DNA from: Anaerohabitans sp964387285
Lineage (GTDB): Bacteria > Zhuqueibacterota > Zhuqueibacteria > Residuimicrobiales > Residuimicrobiaceae
DNA length: 64,000 nt
NCBI GenBank assembly: GCA_964387285.1
Contig: CAYLWO010000003.1
Location: 1 to 64,000 of the forward strand
Reading direction: 5' to 3'
In this document: positions 48,114 through 56,924 of the stretch, piece by piece
How positions within the stretch are numbered: position 1 is the stretch's first letter
Layout: each line of letters begins with the position of its first letter
Made by a program: the position numbers and the translations under genes
The notes under the pieces: generated by a model
The model's input: only the letters and a program-made list of their open reading frames with translations
Databases searched by the model: none
What the model was told of the DNA's origin: nothing

Positions 48114-51100
48114 ATGATTCTGCGCTTATTTAAACTAGCGGTGGCTTTGATCGTTTTCCTGTGTCTCTTTGTTCTGTCCACCGCATTACTGACACAGATG
48201 GAATTCGTGCACTCTTTTATCGGTCGCGGCCTCGGCGCCGTGCTGGAATCACGGACGGGTATTGCCATTCATCTGGATCGGTTGCACGGCAATCTCTGGC
48301 AACGTTTGAGCCTGGATCATGTGCTGGTGCGCAATCAACAGGATACCGTCTTTACCTGCAGGAATGTATCCATATCCTGGAATCCCTGGGCGTTGTTTCG
48401 GCGGCAAGTTGAGATCGACCGGCTGATTCTGGAACAACCGCATTTAAACATATGCCAGGGGCCGGATGGAACGCTCAATATCGCTGCTTTGTTTGCCAAA
48501 TCTTCAGGCGAAGGGGGGCGCTTTTGGAAAATAAAGATAGATACCTTATGGCTCGATCAGGGCAGTCTTGAAACGGGTTTGGGAAAAGTGTCACCGTTGA
48601 TACCGCGCCGTTTTCACAATCTGACTCTGTTGGCGCAATTTGCAGCACACGGCAACAAAAGTGATCTGCAAGTACACGAGTTGTGTGTTGAATCTACTGA
48701 TCCCAGGCTGCGGGTATTAACTTTGCGGCTGCAGGCCAGCCGAAGCGACAGCATAACAGAAATTGAGAAATTTTACCTTAAAACCGATCATTCCACTCTG
48801 GCCGGCAACGCGCGCTGGAACGAAAAACGGCCACCGAGTCTGGATGTGCATGTAGCAGCCACTCCATTAGACCGCGACGAAATGCGTCGTTTCCTGCCAA
48901 AAGCGTTGCTACAGGGCCGGCCAAATCTTGATATCTTTTTGCATCTGCGCGACCAAGTCCTGCAAATCGTCGCTGTGGCGGAACAGAAGGAAGAACGTGT
49001 GACGCTCACCGCCGCTGCAGCCTTGAATGAGAAACCGACCGCTTTTGACGGCCGGATCGAATTCACCAATTTTCATCCTGACATCTGGTGGCAGATTGCC
49101 GACCATTCGCTTATCTCCGGGGACCTCTCATTTTCCGGCCGGGGTTGGTCCACCGCTGATGCAGATTGGAAATTGGACGGGCGTCTGCAAGACTGCCGGA
49201 TCGGTCGGATTAACATTCAAGATACCCAGATGGCAGCGAATGTGCAAAAAAATTCCTGGTTATTGGAAGCACAGACCAAAGCTATGTGGGGCCAGACGAA
49301 ATCTCGCTTGAATTTTCTCGTCAGCGACACGATCTCGACTTTTGCCCTGCAAAGCGAGTGTCGACGTCTTAATTTAGCCGGAATTTTCGGCATCGACACA
49401 TTATACAGCGATCTAAATTTTAACTGTACTGCTGACGGTCAGGGAACCTCGTTTGCGGATCTGTCCGGCCAAATGGAACTGTCGCTTTCCCCTTCATTCT
49501 ATAATCAGTATCCGATCGATAGTGTATTCAGCGCTATGACGTTCAGAGATCAGCGTTGTCGGGTGGATCGATTACGACTCACCAGCCCGGTTCTTGATGT
49601 GACTGCGCATGGCGATCTGGATAAGGGTGAACGCCTCTCCATCGCGTTTTCCGGAACTATGAAAGAGCCTGATTTCATTCGTGAACTGGCATCTGCCGAT
49701 ACGCTGCATGTTCAGGGGCCCTTTCATGGTACGATAGCCGGCCCGCTGGATTCATTGTTCCTCAATGTCAAGGTAGATTGGCATAAAGCGCAATTCGATG
49801 CGATTACAGCTGATTCGGTCCGTGGTATTTTTCAGCTGGCCATTATCCCGGATCATCTGGATGGCCGCATAGTCGGCCGCGTTCGCCGCGGATTGGTTTC
49901 CATCCTGCCGATTGATTCCACCCTTGTTGCCATACACCTGTTTTCCGATTCCTTGCACTGTGCGGCGCATGCCTTTGTGGCTGACAGCATCGAGGCGAAA
50001 ACAAGATTTCAGACCTATTGGGGACAGCGCCCTATTATTAATATATTTCCAGTTATGCAGGTGCAACTCAAAGATCAGTTCTGGAACGGCGGAGGAACCG
50101 ATAGCCGGATAGTCGTATATGATGAAAATTTCCGTTTCGAAAATTTTACGTTACGCTGTGGAGAGCAACGTGCAGATTTGACCGGGTTCTTCAGTTGGAC
50201 TACCGCTGAGTCGTTGGCTCTGTCCTGGAATAGAGTCCAGCTCGCGCAATTAAATAAACTGTTACCCAAGTTGCCGCTTTTGCAAGGAACAGCTTCCGGT
50301 GATGCGCTGATGACCGGCACAGCCGATTCCCCGCTTGTGAATGCGACCTGGAGGGTAGATCAAGGCAATGTCAATGGTTTGGCTCTTGCCGGTTTTCAGG
50401 GTTCCTGTGATTACAAGGATGAACAAGCTGTCTGGCAGTCGACGATTTTTCGCGATCCGGAGAACCGTATCTCGTTCAACGGGTATTTGCCGTTGAATTT
50501 GTCGTTGACCAATGAACGCGACATTGTTTATTATGATCGACCCTTTCGGGCAAACGTCAAGGCTGAGAATCTGGATCTGGGATTTCTTTCCTATTTGAGC
50601 CGAAACTTGCGTCAGGTACAAGGACGTTTGGATTGTGATTTGCGACTCAGTAACACGCTGCACGATCCACAACCGTCTGGGCATTTGCATCTTCGCGACG
50701 GACAGGTCTTCATTCCCAAAGCCGGGAAAAAATTTCAGGACATCCTGGTGGATGTCCAGGCCGACAGCAGTCGGTTGCATTTAAACAAGCTGCAGATTAA
50801 CAGCGGCGACGGCCGCATTTCCGGCGGCGGCACACTCGATTTCAGCGGCGAAGGTCTGCAAACGCATTTACAGCAAATGGACCTGTCCTTTCGAGCGGAC
50901 AATTTTTGTGCAATCGAAACCAGGGACGTGGTCGTGGTGCTGAACGGCGATGTACGTTTGAGCAATTCTTTTAACGAACCACGATTTGACGGCGATATCA
51001 CCGTGGTCCGCTCCCGCCTGTATCTGCCGAGTCTGACCAATATGAATTCCGGCGATGTCTCTACGGACCGACCGATGCTGATGACGTTGCGGCAGGACAG

Positions 51101-51926
51101 TACACTCAGACCAGCGGCGCTGAGCAGCGATTCTTTATTAATCAAACAATTGCAGAATTTACGCGGATCTGTCAAGCTGGAGATCCCGCGCAATACCTGG
51201 CTGCGCAGTCCGGAGATGAATATTGAAATATCCGGCAAATTGAATGTGGTTATGAACGGCGCTGCTTTTGAATTGTTCGGCGTCATCGAGATGGTGCGCG
51301 GTGATTATAACATCTATGGCCGGCGCTTTGAAATCCAGAACGGAACCATTGCCTTTCAGGGAGGCAACGAGATCAATCCGGTCGTGGAACTGGAGGCCCA
51401 GCATATTTTCCGCAGCGCGGATAAAATAAAACGGGCGCTGATGCTGAAGGTCAGCGGTGAAATTTTGGAACCCAAATTGGCTTTTACTTTGGATAACGCG
51501 GAAATTGCCGAGACAGACGCCATTGCTTATCTGGTGTTCGGTTGTAATTTCGACGAGTTGACTCAGGGCCAACGCTCGGATATGGCGCAGAATCAATCGG
51601 CATTTAGCAGCAATACGGTCAAGGAGCTGGTGGCCGGACAACTGGCCGGCGAGCTTACCCGCGCCATGCGCAATACGCTTAATCTTGATGTCATCGAATT
51701 CAAGGGGGACAATAATTGGCGTCAGGCCACCGTAGTATTGGGAAAGTATATTACCAATGATCTCTTTGTCAGCTATCAGCGGGAAATTAAAATGGGCCGC
51801 ACCTATGACACGGCGCCGGAACAGGTGACCATGGAGTATGAAATCACCAAGTCGTTGTTTTTTCAAGCTACACGCGGTGACGAAAAGGACACCGGTTGCG
51901 ATCTTATATGGAAATATGAAAAATAG
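48114..51926 (+). CDS. TamB/YicH-like translocation and assembly protein
   Basis: A 1270-residue protein with an N-terminal membrane helix (LAVALIVFLCLFVLSTALLTQ) and a very long beta-rich part of repeated AsmA/TamB-like segments. The DUF490 C-terminal domain is around 1000-1240 (FRGSV-like segments, YNIYGRRFEIQNGTIAFQGG, ISGKLNVVMNG). It forms a periplasm-spanning groove for lipid or protein transfer to the outer membrane. Overlapping function with the upstream BamA-like gene is expected. Confidence 0.9.
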   Translation: MILRLFKLAVALIVFLCLFVLSTALLTQMEFVHSFIGRGLGAVLESRTGIAIHLDRLHGNLWQRLSLDHVLVRNQQDTVFTCRNVSISWNPWALFRRQVEIDRLILEQPHLNICQGPDGTLNIAALFAKSSGEGGRFWKIKIDTLWLDQGSLETGLGKVSPLIPRRFHNLTLLAQFAAHGNKSDLQVHELCVESTDPRLRVLTLRLQASRSDSITEIEKFYLKTDHSTLAGNARWNEKRPPSLDVHVAATPLDRDEMRRFLPKALLQGRPNLDIFLHLRDQVLQIVAVAEQKEERVTLTAAAALNEKPTAFDGRIEFTNFHPDIWWQIADHSLISGDLSFSGRGWSTADADWKLDGRLQDCRIGRINIQDTQMAANVQKNSWLLEAQTKAMWGQTKSRLNFLVSDTISTFALQSECRRLNLAGIFGIDTLYSDLNFNCTADGQGTSFADLSGQMELSLSPSFYNQYPIDSVFSAMTFRDQRCRVDRLRLTSPVLDVTAHGDLDKGERLSIAFSGTMKEPDFIRELASADTLHVQGPFHGTIAGPLDSLFLNVKVDWHKAQFDAITADSVRGIFQLAIIPDHLDGRIVGRVRRGLVSILPIDSTLVAIHLFSDSLHCAAHAFVADSIEAKTRFQTYWGQRPIINIFPVMQVQLKDQFWNGGGTDSRIVVYDENFRFENFTLRCGEQRADLTGFFSWTTAESLALSWNRVQLAQLNKLLPKLPLLQGTASGDALMTGTADSPLVNATWRVDQGNVNGLALAGFQGSCDYKDEQAVWQSTIFRDPENRISFNGYLPLNLSLTNERDIVYYDRPFRANVKAENLDLGFLSYLSRNLRQVQGRLDCDLRLSNTLHDPQPSGHLHLRDGQVFIPKAGKKFQDILVDVQADSSRLHLNKLQINSGDGRISGGGTLDFSGEGLQTHLQQMDLSFRADNFCAIETRDVVVVLNGDVRLSNSFNEPRFDGDITVVRSRLYLPSLTNMNSGDVSTDRPMLMTLRQDSTLRPAALSSDSLLIKQLQNLRGSVKLEIPRNTWLRSPEMNIEISGKLNVVMNGAAFELFGVIEMVRGDYNIYGRRFEIQNGTIAFQGGNEINPVVELEAQHIFRSADKIKRALMLKVSGEILEPKLAFTLDNAEIAETDAIAYLVFGCNFDELTQGQRSDMAQNQSAFSSNTVKELVAGQLAGELTRAMRNTLNLDVIEFKGDNNWRQATVVLGKYITNDLFVSYQREIKMGRTYDTAPEQVTMEYEITKSLFFQATRGDEKDTGCDLIWKYEK

Positions 51927-51949
51927 CTGATGATTCAATAGGCAGGCTG

Positions 51950-52780
51950 CTAGAGTCGCAAAGCCAGCATGGCATTTTTACTTGGCAAAGCGCGATAAAT
52001 AGCTTTGGCATCTTCGGGCGTTAGATCCAATTCGATCCACAGTTGATGTTGTGGGAGTTTTCCCTGCCGCAACGCTTTGATAGTCAAGCGCGCCTGCTCA
52101 AATATCTGCTCCAATTCAAAACGCCATTTCTCCCGCCAGCTCTCCACATTCGCGCTCTGGGTTTGTTCAAAACGAAGATAAAGTCCGCGCGAACATTCCA
52201 ATGTAAAATGAACGTCGCGTTCTTCTATCGGTTTTGTCTCTTCTTGTGCGTAAACCCTGGCTTCATTGCTGTCCTTGGGTGCGCGCATGGTGCGGATAGG
52301 CGATTTGGGAATGGTCGCCAGCTCTTTTTGCACCATAAACGGCGGGAACAGCCAGTTATACAAGCTGTCCTGGCTCTTGAAATGGCGAATGGCAAAACTC
52401 TTGCGAAAATGCACCAATTTGCATTTCCGCACCGGTACGCCTTTGATATACAGGCTGGCCAGGCTGTCCTGCAGATCAACGCACAGAGAGATCGAATCCT
52501 GCATGGCCATTTTATACAGCGAGTTTAAGAAGGCCTCTTCCGCCAATAACGCGGCCATCTGGTGAGCCGACTCCCGATCCGGCGGAATCAGGGCAGGTGC
52601 GGTCTTGGCGCTTTGTTGCGTTTTTTTCAACATCTGCGTGCTTTGCAATACCGGCAGCACCACCAGGGCTGCAAAAGCGATCATGACGGGAATCAGCAGG
52701 CTGAACAGAAAGATCACTTGTGCCGGGCGACGATCCTTGAAAACTGGCAGCAGATTGCGTTTTTTACGTTTAATGGTCAT
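51950..52780 (-). CDS. Membrane protein, unknown function
   Basis: About 276 residues. One transmembrane helix at about residues 26-46 (FLFSLLIPVMIAFAALVVLP) with a basic N-terminus (MTIKRKKRNLL) and a periplasmic helical part. Pattern searches by eye give no family. It is the last gene of a minus-strand cluster containing two L,D-transpeptidases, with 24 bases before the next gene. Confidence 0.6.
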   Translation of the reverse strand: MTIKRKKRNLLPVFKDRRPAQVIFLFSLLIPVMIAFAALVVLPVLQSTQMLKKTQQSAKTAPALIPPDRESAHQMAALLAEEAFLNSLYKMAMQDSISLCVDLQDSLASLYIKGVPVRKCKLVHFRKSFAIRHFKSQDSLYNWLFPPFMVQKELATIPKSPIRTMRAPKDSNEARVYAQEETKPIEERDVHFTLECSRGLYLRFEQTQSANVESWREKWRFELEQIFEQARLTIKALRQGKLPQHQLWIELDLTPEDAKAIYRALPSKNAMLALRL

Positions 52781-52804
52781 AGTTCTAGTCTGCAAACGCC
52801 GGAA

Positions 52805-53554
52805 TTAGTAAATGTACACTTTGCCGTTGGTTTGCATGCCTTTAAATACGATTTCCAGCGTTTCATCATCCAGGCGAACGCAGCCATGGGTTACGGGCTG
52901 GCCGAGGAATCTTTTGTACAGCGTACCGTGTATCAAATATCCCTGTCCCAGGGCGAGAGCATAGTCGCCCAAAACGCCTTCCTCCCAGCGGTCAGGGGAA
53001 TCGTGCGGCGGAATCGGCAGCGCTTCTTCAATAAATGCCCAATCCGGTTTATACCAGACCGGCCGTTTTTGTTTTTGCAGCACCCGGAATTGACCGCGTG
53101 GCGTTTTAAACACATACTGCTTTTTTTTAGAAACTTTGAGCAGCACGTATTTACCGGTCGAACAGGAGCCCTTATGCAGCATTTGCCCGTTATTCATGAG
53201 GGATATTTCGTTGCCGGAGGTGTCAATAATAAGATAATTATCTTTGGGCTGTAAGGTTTCGATTTTTTTTTGCACGCTGCTGATGCGTTTTTCAACACGG
53301 CTGATCGCCTGTTGATATAGCTTGGCATCCGCTTTCTGATCTACAAACAATGATTTGGTTTCCGGCACGATCCAATACACATAGTCACGCAGCAACGGTG
53401 CATAGAGAAATACAAAAAACGCCAGGATGAGGCCGGTGAACACCCCCAAAAACACGGCTAAACCGATTTTTTTTTCCGTCTCTTCGGGTATAAAATCGTT
53501 AGCAGGAGATGATTCGTTTTGATCTGTCGGCAAAGTGGTTTGTTTTTTACGCAT
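52805..53554 (-). CDS. L,D-transpeptidase (YkuD) 1, membrane anchored
   Basis: About 249 residues. A transmembrane helix near 29-50 (IGLAVFLGVFTGLILAFFVF) is followed by a coiled coil (QQAISRVEKRISSVQKKIE) and a YkuD catalytic domain ending GQPVTHGCVRLDDETLEIVF, where the Cys of HGCVR is the nucleophile. These enzymes make 3-3 crosslinks in peptidoglycan or attach lipoproteins. It sits between an unknown membrane gene and a second transpeptidase gene on the same strand. I prefer the ATG at 53554, which gives a basic N-terminus before the helix. Confidence 0.88.
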   Translation of the reverse strand: MRKKQTTLPTDQNESSPANDFIPEETEKKIGLAVFLGVFTGLILAFFVFLYAPLLRDYVYWIVPETKSLFVDQKADAKLYQQAISRVEKRISSVQKKIETLQPKDNYLIIDTSGNEISLMNNGQMLHKGSCSTGKYVLLKVSKKKQYVFKTPRGQFRVLQKQKRPVWYKPDWAFIEEALPIPPHDSPDRWEEGVLGDYALALGQGYLIHGTLYKRFLGQPVTHGCVRLDDETLEIVFKGMQTNGKVYIY

Positions 53555-53589
53555 ATAGTAAAGAGAAAATCCTTTGAAAAATAACCGAA

Positions 53590-54765
53590 TTATTCCGCAT
53601 TTTTGGTTACAGCGGCGGATCGGTTCTCGGCGCTCAGCATGGCGCCTTTTGTGGAGCCGACAATGGTGACCGGTGTGCCGACTTTGCACATTTTATAGAT
53701 CTGTTCCATATCCCGATTGCTCAGCGCCACGCACCCGGCCGTCCAATTTGCGCCTTTGCCGCCGTCGCCGTGTATTTCAATGAGTCCGCCGATGCTGGCA
53801 TTATGGGCGATATCGCCTCGGGCCCTGGCGTTGTAAAAGCGGATACGGTCCTGTTCGTTGGGATAGTCAATCTCCATGGCCAGGTAATACTTGGTCTGTT
53901 TATCCGCTTTCATCTTGCGAATGCGATAAAAACCCTCCGGCGTGGCGTTGTCGCCGCGTTGCAGTTTATATCCCAACCAGTTCGGTCCCAGCTCAATGTC
54001 GAATTCCTGAATTTTTACGCCGGCGCTGTAGAGATAACACGTATGATCAAGTTTGTCCACGATAATGGCCACATCATTGTTGTCGCGGGACCAACCGATC
54101 GTCTGATGAACCCACCTGCGCCACTGCGGCGCCAAAGCGAAATAGCTGTCCAGGGTTTCTAAAGCTTCATGGCCGGCGCGGCCGACGTATTTTTCCGCCA
54201 GTTGATAGCGAGCGACCGCCTTTTTATAATCATGACGTTTGAAAGCCGCCTCGCTCTCCAGAATGTACAATTCACCCAGGACAAATTTTTGCCGCAAGCG
54301 GTTGTCAATCGGCATGCTTTGAAATTTCGGCCGATATTCTTCGATCTGTTGTTTAATGGAACGGATGCCTGTTTGAGCCAGTTCACGCAGAGAATCATGT
54401 ATAGCCTGACTGCGCAGCGATGCGTAAACCGCTTTGGTAGAGCAATCTCGGGCGAGGCGGTTCACTTTGTGATAGTTTCTGTTGATGCGCCAGCGTTCGT
54501 TTTCTGCTCGCCAGGCCAGTTTCGTTTGTTCGAGCAGATACTCGGCGTCGATCAATGTTTCCGGCATATAAATATTTGCCTGGTGTTGACGAGCCTGACC
54601 GAGCGCCTTGCGCGCCTCAGCAAAAGTTTCTACCGGCGGTGCAGCGGACAGTTCGATGATCAGCGTCAGGCTGCCCAAGGTCAGGGCCAGGACCAAATTC
54701 AGCAACAAGAACCAGTTTTTTTCAAATAAGCGGGTGTTATCTGTACGGTTGTTCAGCGTATCCAT
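53590..54765 (-). CDS. L,D-transpeptidase (YkuD) 2 with helical N-terminal domain
   Basis: About 391 residues. A membrane helix near 18-38 (FLLLNLVLALTLGSLTLII) is followed by a helical domain of about 150 residues with Ala/Leu-rich repeats (EARKALGQARQHQANIYMP, then AVYASLRSQAIHDSL). The YkuD domain holds IHGDGGKGANWTAGCVALSN, with the nucleophilic Cys in the AGCVALS variant. Length exceeds the usual 160-300 residues because of the helical domain. It probably forms a cell-wall cross-linking module with the neighbouring gene. A start two codons upstream is equally possible. Confidence 0.85.
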   Translation of the reverse strand: MDTLNNRTDNTRLFEKNWFLLLNLVLALTLGSLTLIIELSAAPPVETFAEARKALGQARQHQANIYMPETLIDAEYLLEQTKLAWRAENERWRINRNYHKVNRLARDCSTKAVYASLRSQAIHDSLRELAQTGIRSIKQQIEEYRPKFQSMPIDNRLRQKFVLGELYILESEAAFKRHDYKKAVARYQLAEKYVGRAGHEALETLDSYFALAPQWRRWVHQTIGWSRDNNDVAIIVDKLDHTCYLYSAGVKIQEFDIELGPNWLGYKLQRGDNATPEGFYRIRKMKADKQTKYYLAMEIDYPNEQDRIRFYNARARGDIAHNASIGGLIEIHGDGGKGANWTAGCVALSNRDMEQIYKMCKVGTPVTIVGSTKGAMLSAENRSAAVTKNAE

Positions 54766-54795
54766 AAGCATCAGAGTCGAAAGTCCGGAAATAGA

Positions 54796-54830
54796 AAACC
54801 TCAGTTCACAAGAATCGTGAACTGAGGTTT
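54796..54830 (-). terminator. Hairpin terminator after the coiled-coil lipoprotein gene
   Basis: CCTCAGTTCAC and GTGAACTGAGG form an 11-bp stem, extended by AAA/TTT pairs, with a 7-base loop. On the minus strand it is followed by a weak T-rich stretch. Confidence 0.6.
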
Positions 54831-54853
54831 ATGTTCTAAAAAGGGCGAGATGA

Positions 54854-55456
54854 TTATCTGCCTTTTTTCTTGGCAATAGCTTGCTGTAATTCTTCGTTGA
54901 TCGAGGCAATTTTCGCCAAGTTGGCCTGTACCTTGTCGCGGGCAGTCAAATAATCGCCATTGGTCATAGCGGTATTGGCTTCAGCAACAGAGGCTTCCAC
55001 AGCAGCTAAATCAGCATTGATGGCTTCGAGGGCCGCTTTGCCTTCTTTGCCGCGGGGGGCTTTTTTAATGAGTTTTTTCACATCATCGACAGCCGGGCCG
55101 ACTTTGGCCAGCAGATCGGTAGCTTCGGCTTTCACTTTTTCTTTATTCGCAACCGCGGTCTCTTTGGCGGTGTTGGCGGCGGTCAGGGCGGCGGCCAGCA
55201 TGTTTTTCGCTTTGGAGTAGCTGCGGAACAACGCGAATTTCGAATTTTGTTTTTCGATTTCGGCATTGATCGCGTTCAAAGAGTCTTTAACCGCATTGTA
55301 GAGTTGCGGGGCATAACGATCGGCTTCAACGGCTTTGGCGGCATCTAGTGCGGCTTTGGCAGCATCCAGTTCCTGCTGAGGAACTTTGGCGCAACCCACG
55401 ATCAGGGTCATCGCGAAAACCACGACGAGCACTGCAACGAGTGTTTTCACCTTCAT
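54854..55456 (-). CDS. Coiled-coil lipoprotein, DUF4398-like
   Basis: A 200-residue lipoprotein with lipobox LIVGC at residues 18-22, giving Cys22. The rest is helical, Ala/Lys/Glu-rich and predicted coiled coil (DAAKAALDAAKAVEADRYAP; KNMLAAALTAANTAKETA), ending KKKGR. The composition resembles DUF4398-type proteins and, more loosely, Braun-type lipoprotein. A strong AGGAGG lies 9 bases before the ATG. It lies upstream of two L,D-transpeptidases, which in other bacteria couple such lipoproteins to peptidoglycan; here that is inference. Confidence 0.85.
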   Translation of the reverse strand: MKVKTLVAVLVVVFAMTLIVGCAKVPQQELDAAKAALDAAKAVEADRYAPQLYNAVKDSLNAINAEIEKQNSKFALFRSYSKAKNMLAAALTAANTAKETAVANKEKVKAEATDLLAKVGPAVDDVKKLIKKAPRGKEGKAALEAINADLAAVEASVAEANTAMTNGDYLTARDKVQANLAKIASINEELQQAIAKKKGR

Positions 55457-55993
55457 GTAACATAACCTCCTAAAAAGATTGAATTGGGTAAATGTGAAAA
55501 AACGGCTTTATTTAGTCGTTCAAATTGTGTATAATTTACAGCAATATTTTAGCAAATACAAGAGAAATTACAGAAATTTTCTTTTTGGTCGTTTGGCGAT
55601 TTTTTTGTATTTTGTGCCCGTCCAAGAACGACATCACCGCATGACCGGGTGCCTACTGCTTTGATTATTACTCAAAAATCACAGCATATAATTTAACAGC
55701 ATTTTTTGTAAAAATCAAGATAAAATATTTTTATATTATTTACCAATCGTACTTTCCAACGCACGGCCGCCATGAGCCGAGTACGAGCGGAAAAGGCGTA
55801 ACGATGACCCGGACTGCGGGCGGAATGATGGTCCATTTCTATCGGCTGAGTGATCATCAAATCGTGCTGGTTCTACGATTAACTTCCGAATGAGTTTAAA
55901 GAATGAGAATGCCGTTCTGTCGAATAGGATATGGCCCATGAAAGCGGATTCCGTTCAATTATTGTACAATATGGAAACTGGGACAGGTGGATT
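55457..55993. other. Divergent intergenic region upstream of terC
   Basis: About 535 bases between the lipoprotein gene and terC. The left half is AT-rich, containing likely promoters. The right half has a GC-rich stretch with an imperfect stem (CGTACT at 55748-55753 with AGTACG at 55780-55785). I looked for a yybP-ykoY manganese riboswitch, common before terC-type genes, and did not find its consensus. Short antisense frames here look non-coding. Confidence 0.4.
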
Positions 55994-56917
55994 ATGATCA
56001 GTGAACAAACGATGTTGTTTATTTTTACCGCTGCGGTGTTGGTTTTGCTGGTGTTGGATTTATTCGTTTTTCATCGTAAAAAGGACGTCATTCGCGTTAA
56101 AACGGCATTGCTCTGGAGTGCGTTTTGGATTTCTTTATCGCTGCTGTTCAATGTTCTGGTTTGGCATTTGTACGGTCAGGAAAAGGCGCTTAATTTTTTG
56201 ACCGGTTATCTGATCGAAGAGGCTTTGAGTGTGGATAATCTCTTCGTCTTTTTGGTTATTTTTAGTTATTTCAGGGTGCCGCCCGAATATCAGCGCAAGG
56301 TGCTGTTTTGGGGCATTCTCGGCGCGTTGATCATGCGCGCCCTGTTCATTGCAGTCGGCGTGACTCTGGTTTCACGGTTCCATTTCATCATTTATATTTT
56401 CGGCGCTTTTCTGGTTTACACCGGCATCAAGATGTTCACCCATGACGAGGAAGAGATGGACCCGGAACGCAATATGGTGCTGCGGGGATTTCGCAAACTT
56501 TTTCGGGTTACCAAGGGTTATCGCAACGGCAAGTTTTTTGTTATAGAACGAAATCGCATCATGGCCACACCCCTGTTTGTCGTTTTGCTGGTCATCGAAT
56601 CCACGGATGTGGTTTTCGCCATGGATTCCATTCCCGCGGTGCTGGCCATTACCACGGATCCGTTTATCGTCTACACCTCCAATATTTGCGCCATCCTGGG
56701 ATTGCGGGCGCTCTATTTCGCATTGGCCGGCATCATGAATGCTTTTCAATATCTTAATTACGGATTATCAGCCATCCTGGTTTTTGTGGGATTCAAGATG
56801 TTGGCTTCGGAGTACATCAAGATCGATGTTATTGTCTCTTTGACCATTGTCGGTACTTTGTTGCTGATTTCGATTTTAGCTTCGCTGCTTTTTCCCGCTC
56901 GCAAAAAGAAATCCTAA
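55994..56917 (+). CDS. TerC/Alx-family membrane protein
   Basis: A 307-residue integral membrane protein with nine or so hydrophobic helices. The family motifs are LIEEALSVDNLFVF and LLVIESTDVVFAMDSIPAVLAI, which carry the paired acidic residues that probably bind Mn2+ or other metal. TerC/Alx proteins export manganese or help load metalloenzymes during secretion. The start at 55994 has AGGTGG before it; an upstream ATG at 55931 is unlikely. Confidence 0.92.
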   Translation: MISEQTMLFIFTAAVLVLLVLDLFVFHRKKDVIRVKTALLWSAFWISLSLLFNVLVWHLYGQEKALNFLTGYLIEEALSVDNLFVFLVIFSYFRVPPEYQRKVLFWGILGALIMRALFIAVGVTLVSRFHFIIYIFGAFLVYTGIKMFTHDEEEMDPERNMVLRGFRKLFRVTKGYRNGKFFVIERNRIMATPLFVVLLVIESTDVVFAMDSIPAVLAITTDPFIVYTSNICAILGLRALYFALAGIMNAFQYLNYGLSAILVFVGFKMLASEYIKIDVIVSLTIVGTLLLISILASLLFPARKKKS

Positions 56918-56924
56918 CGTCTTC

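Noticed and set aside
55736..55939. 67-codon minus-strand frame upstream of terC
   Set aside because: Ser/Arg-rich with no ribosome site or family; likely chance in GC-rich leader DNA.
55730..55993. yybP-ykoY-type manganese riboswitch before terC
   Set aside because: The conserved elements of this riboswitch, such as a GGGGAGUA-like segment, were not found.
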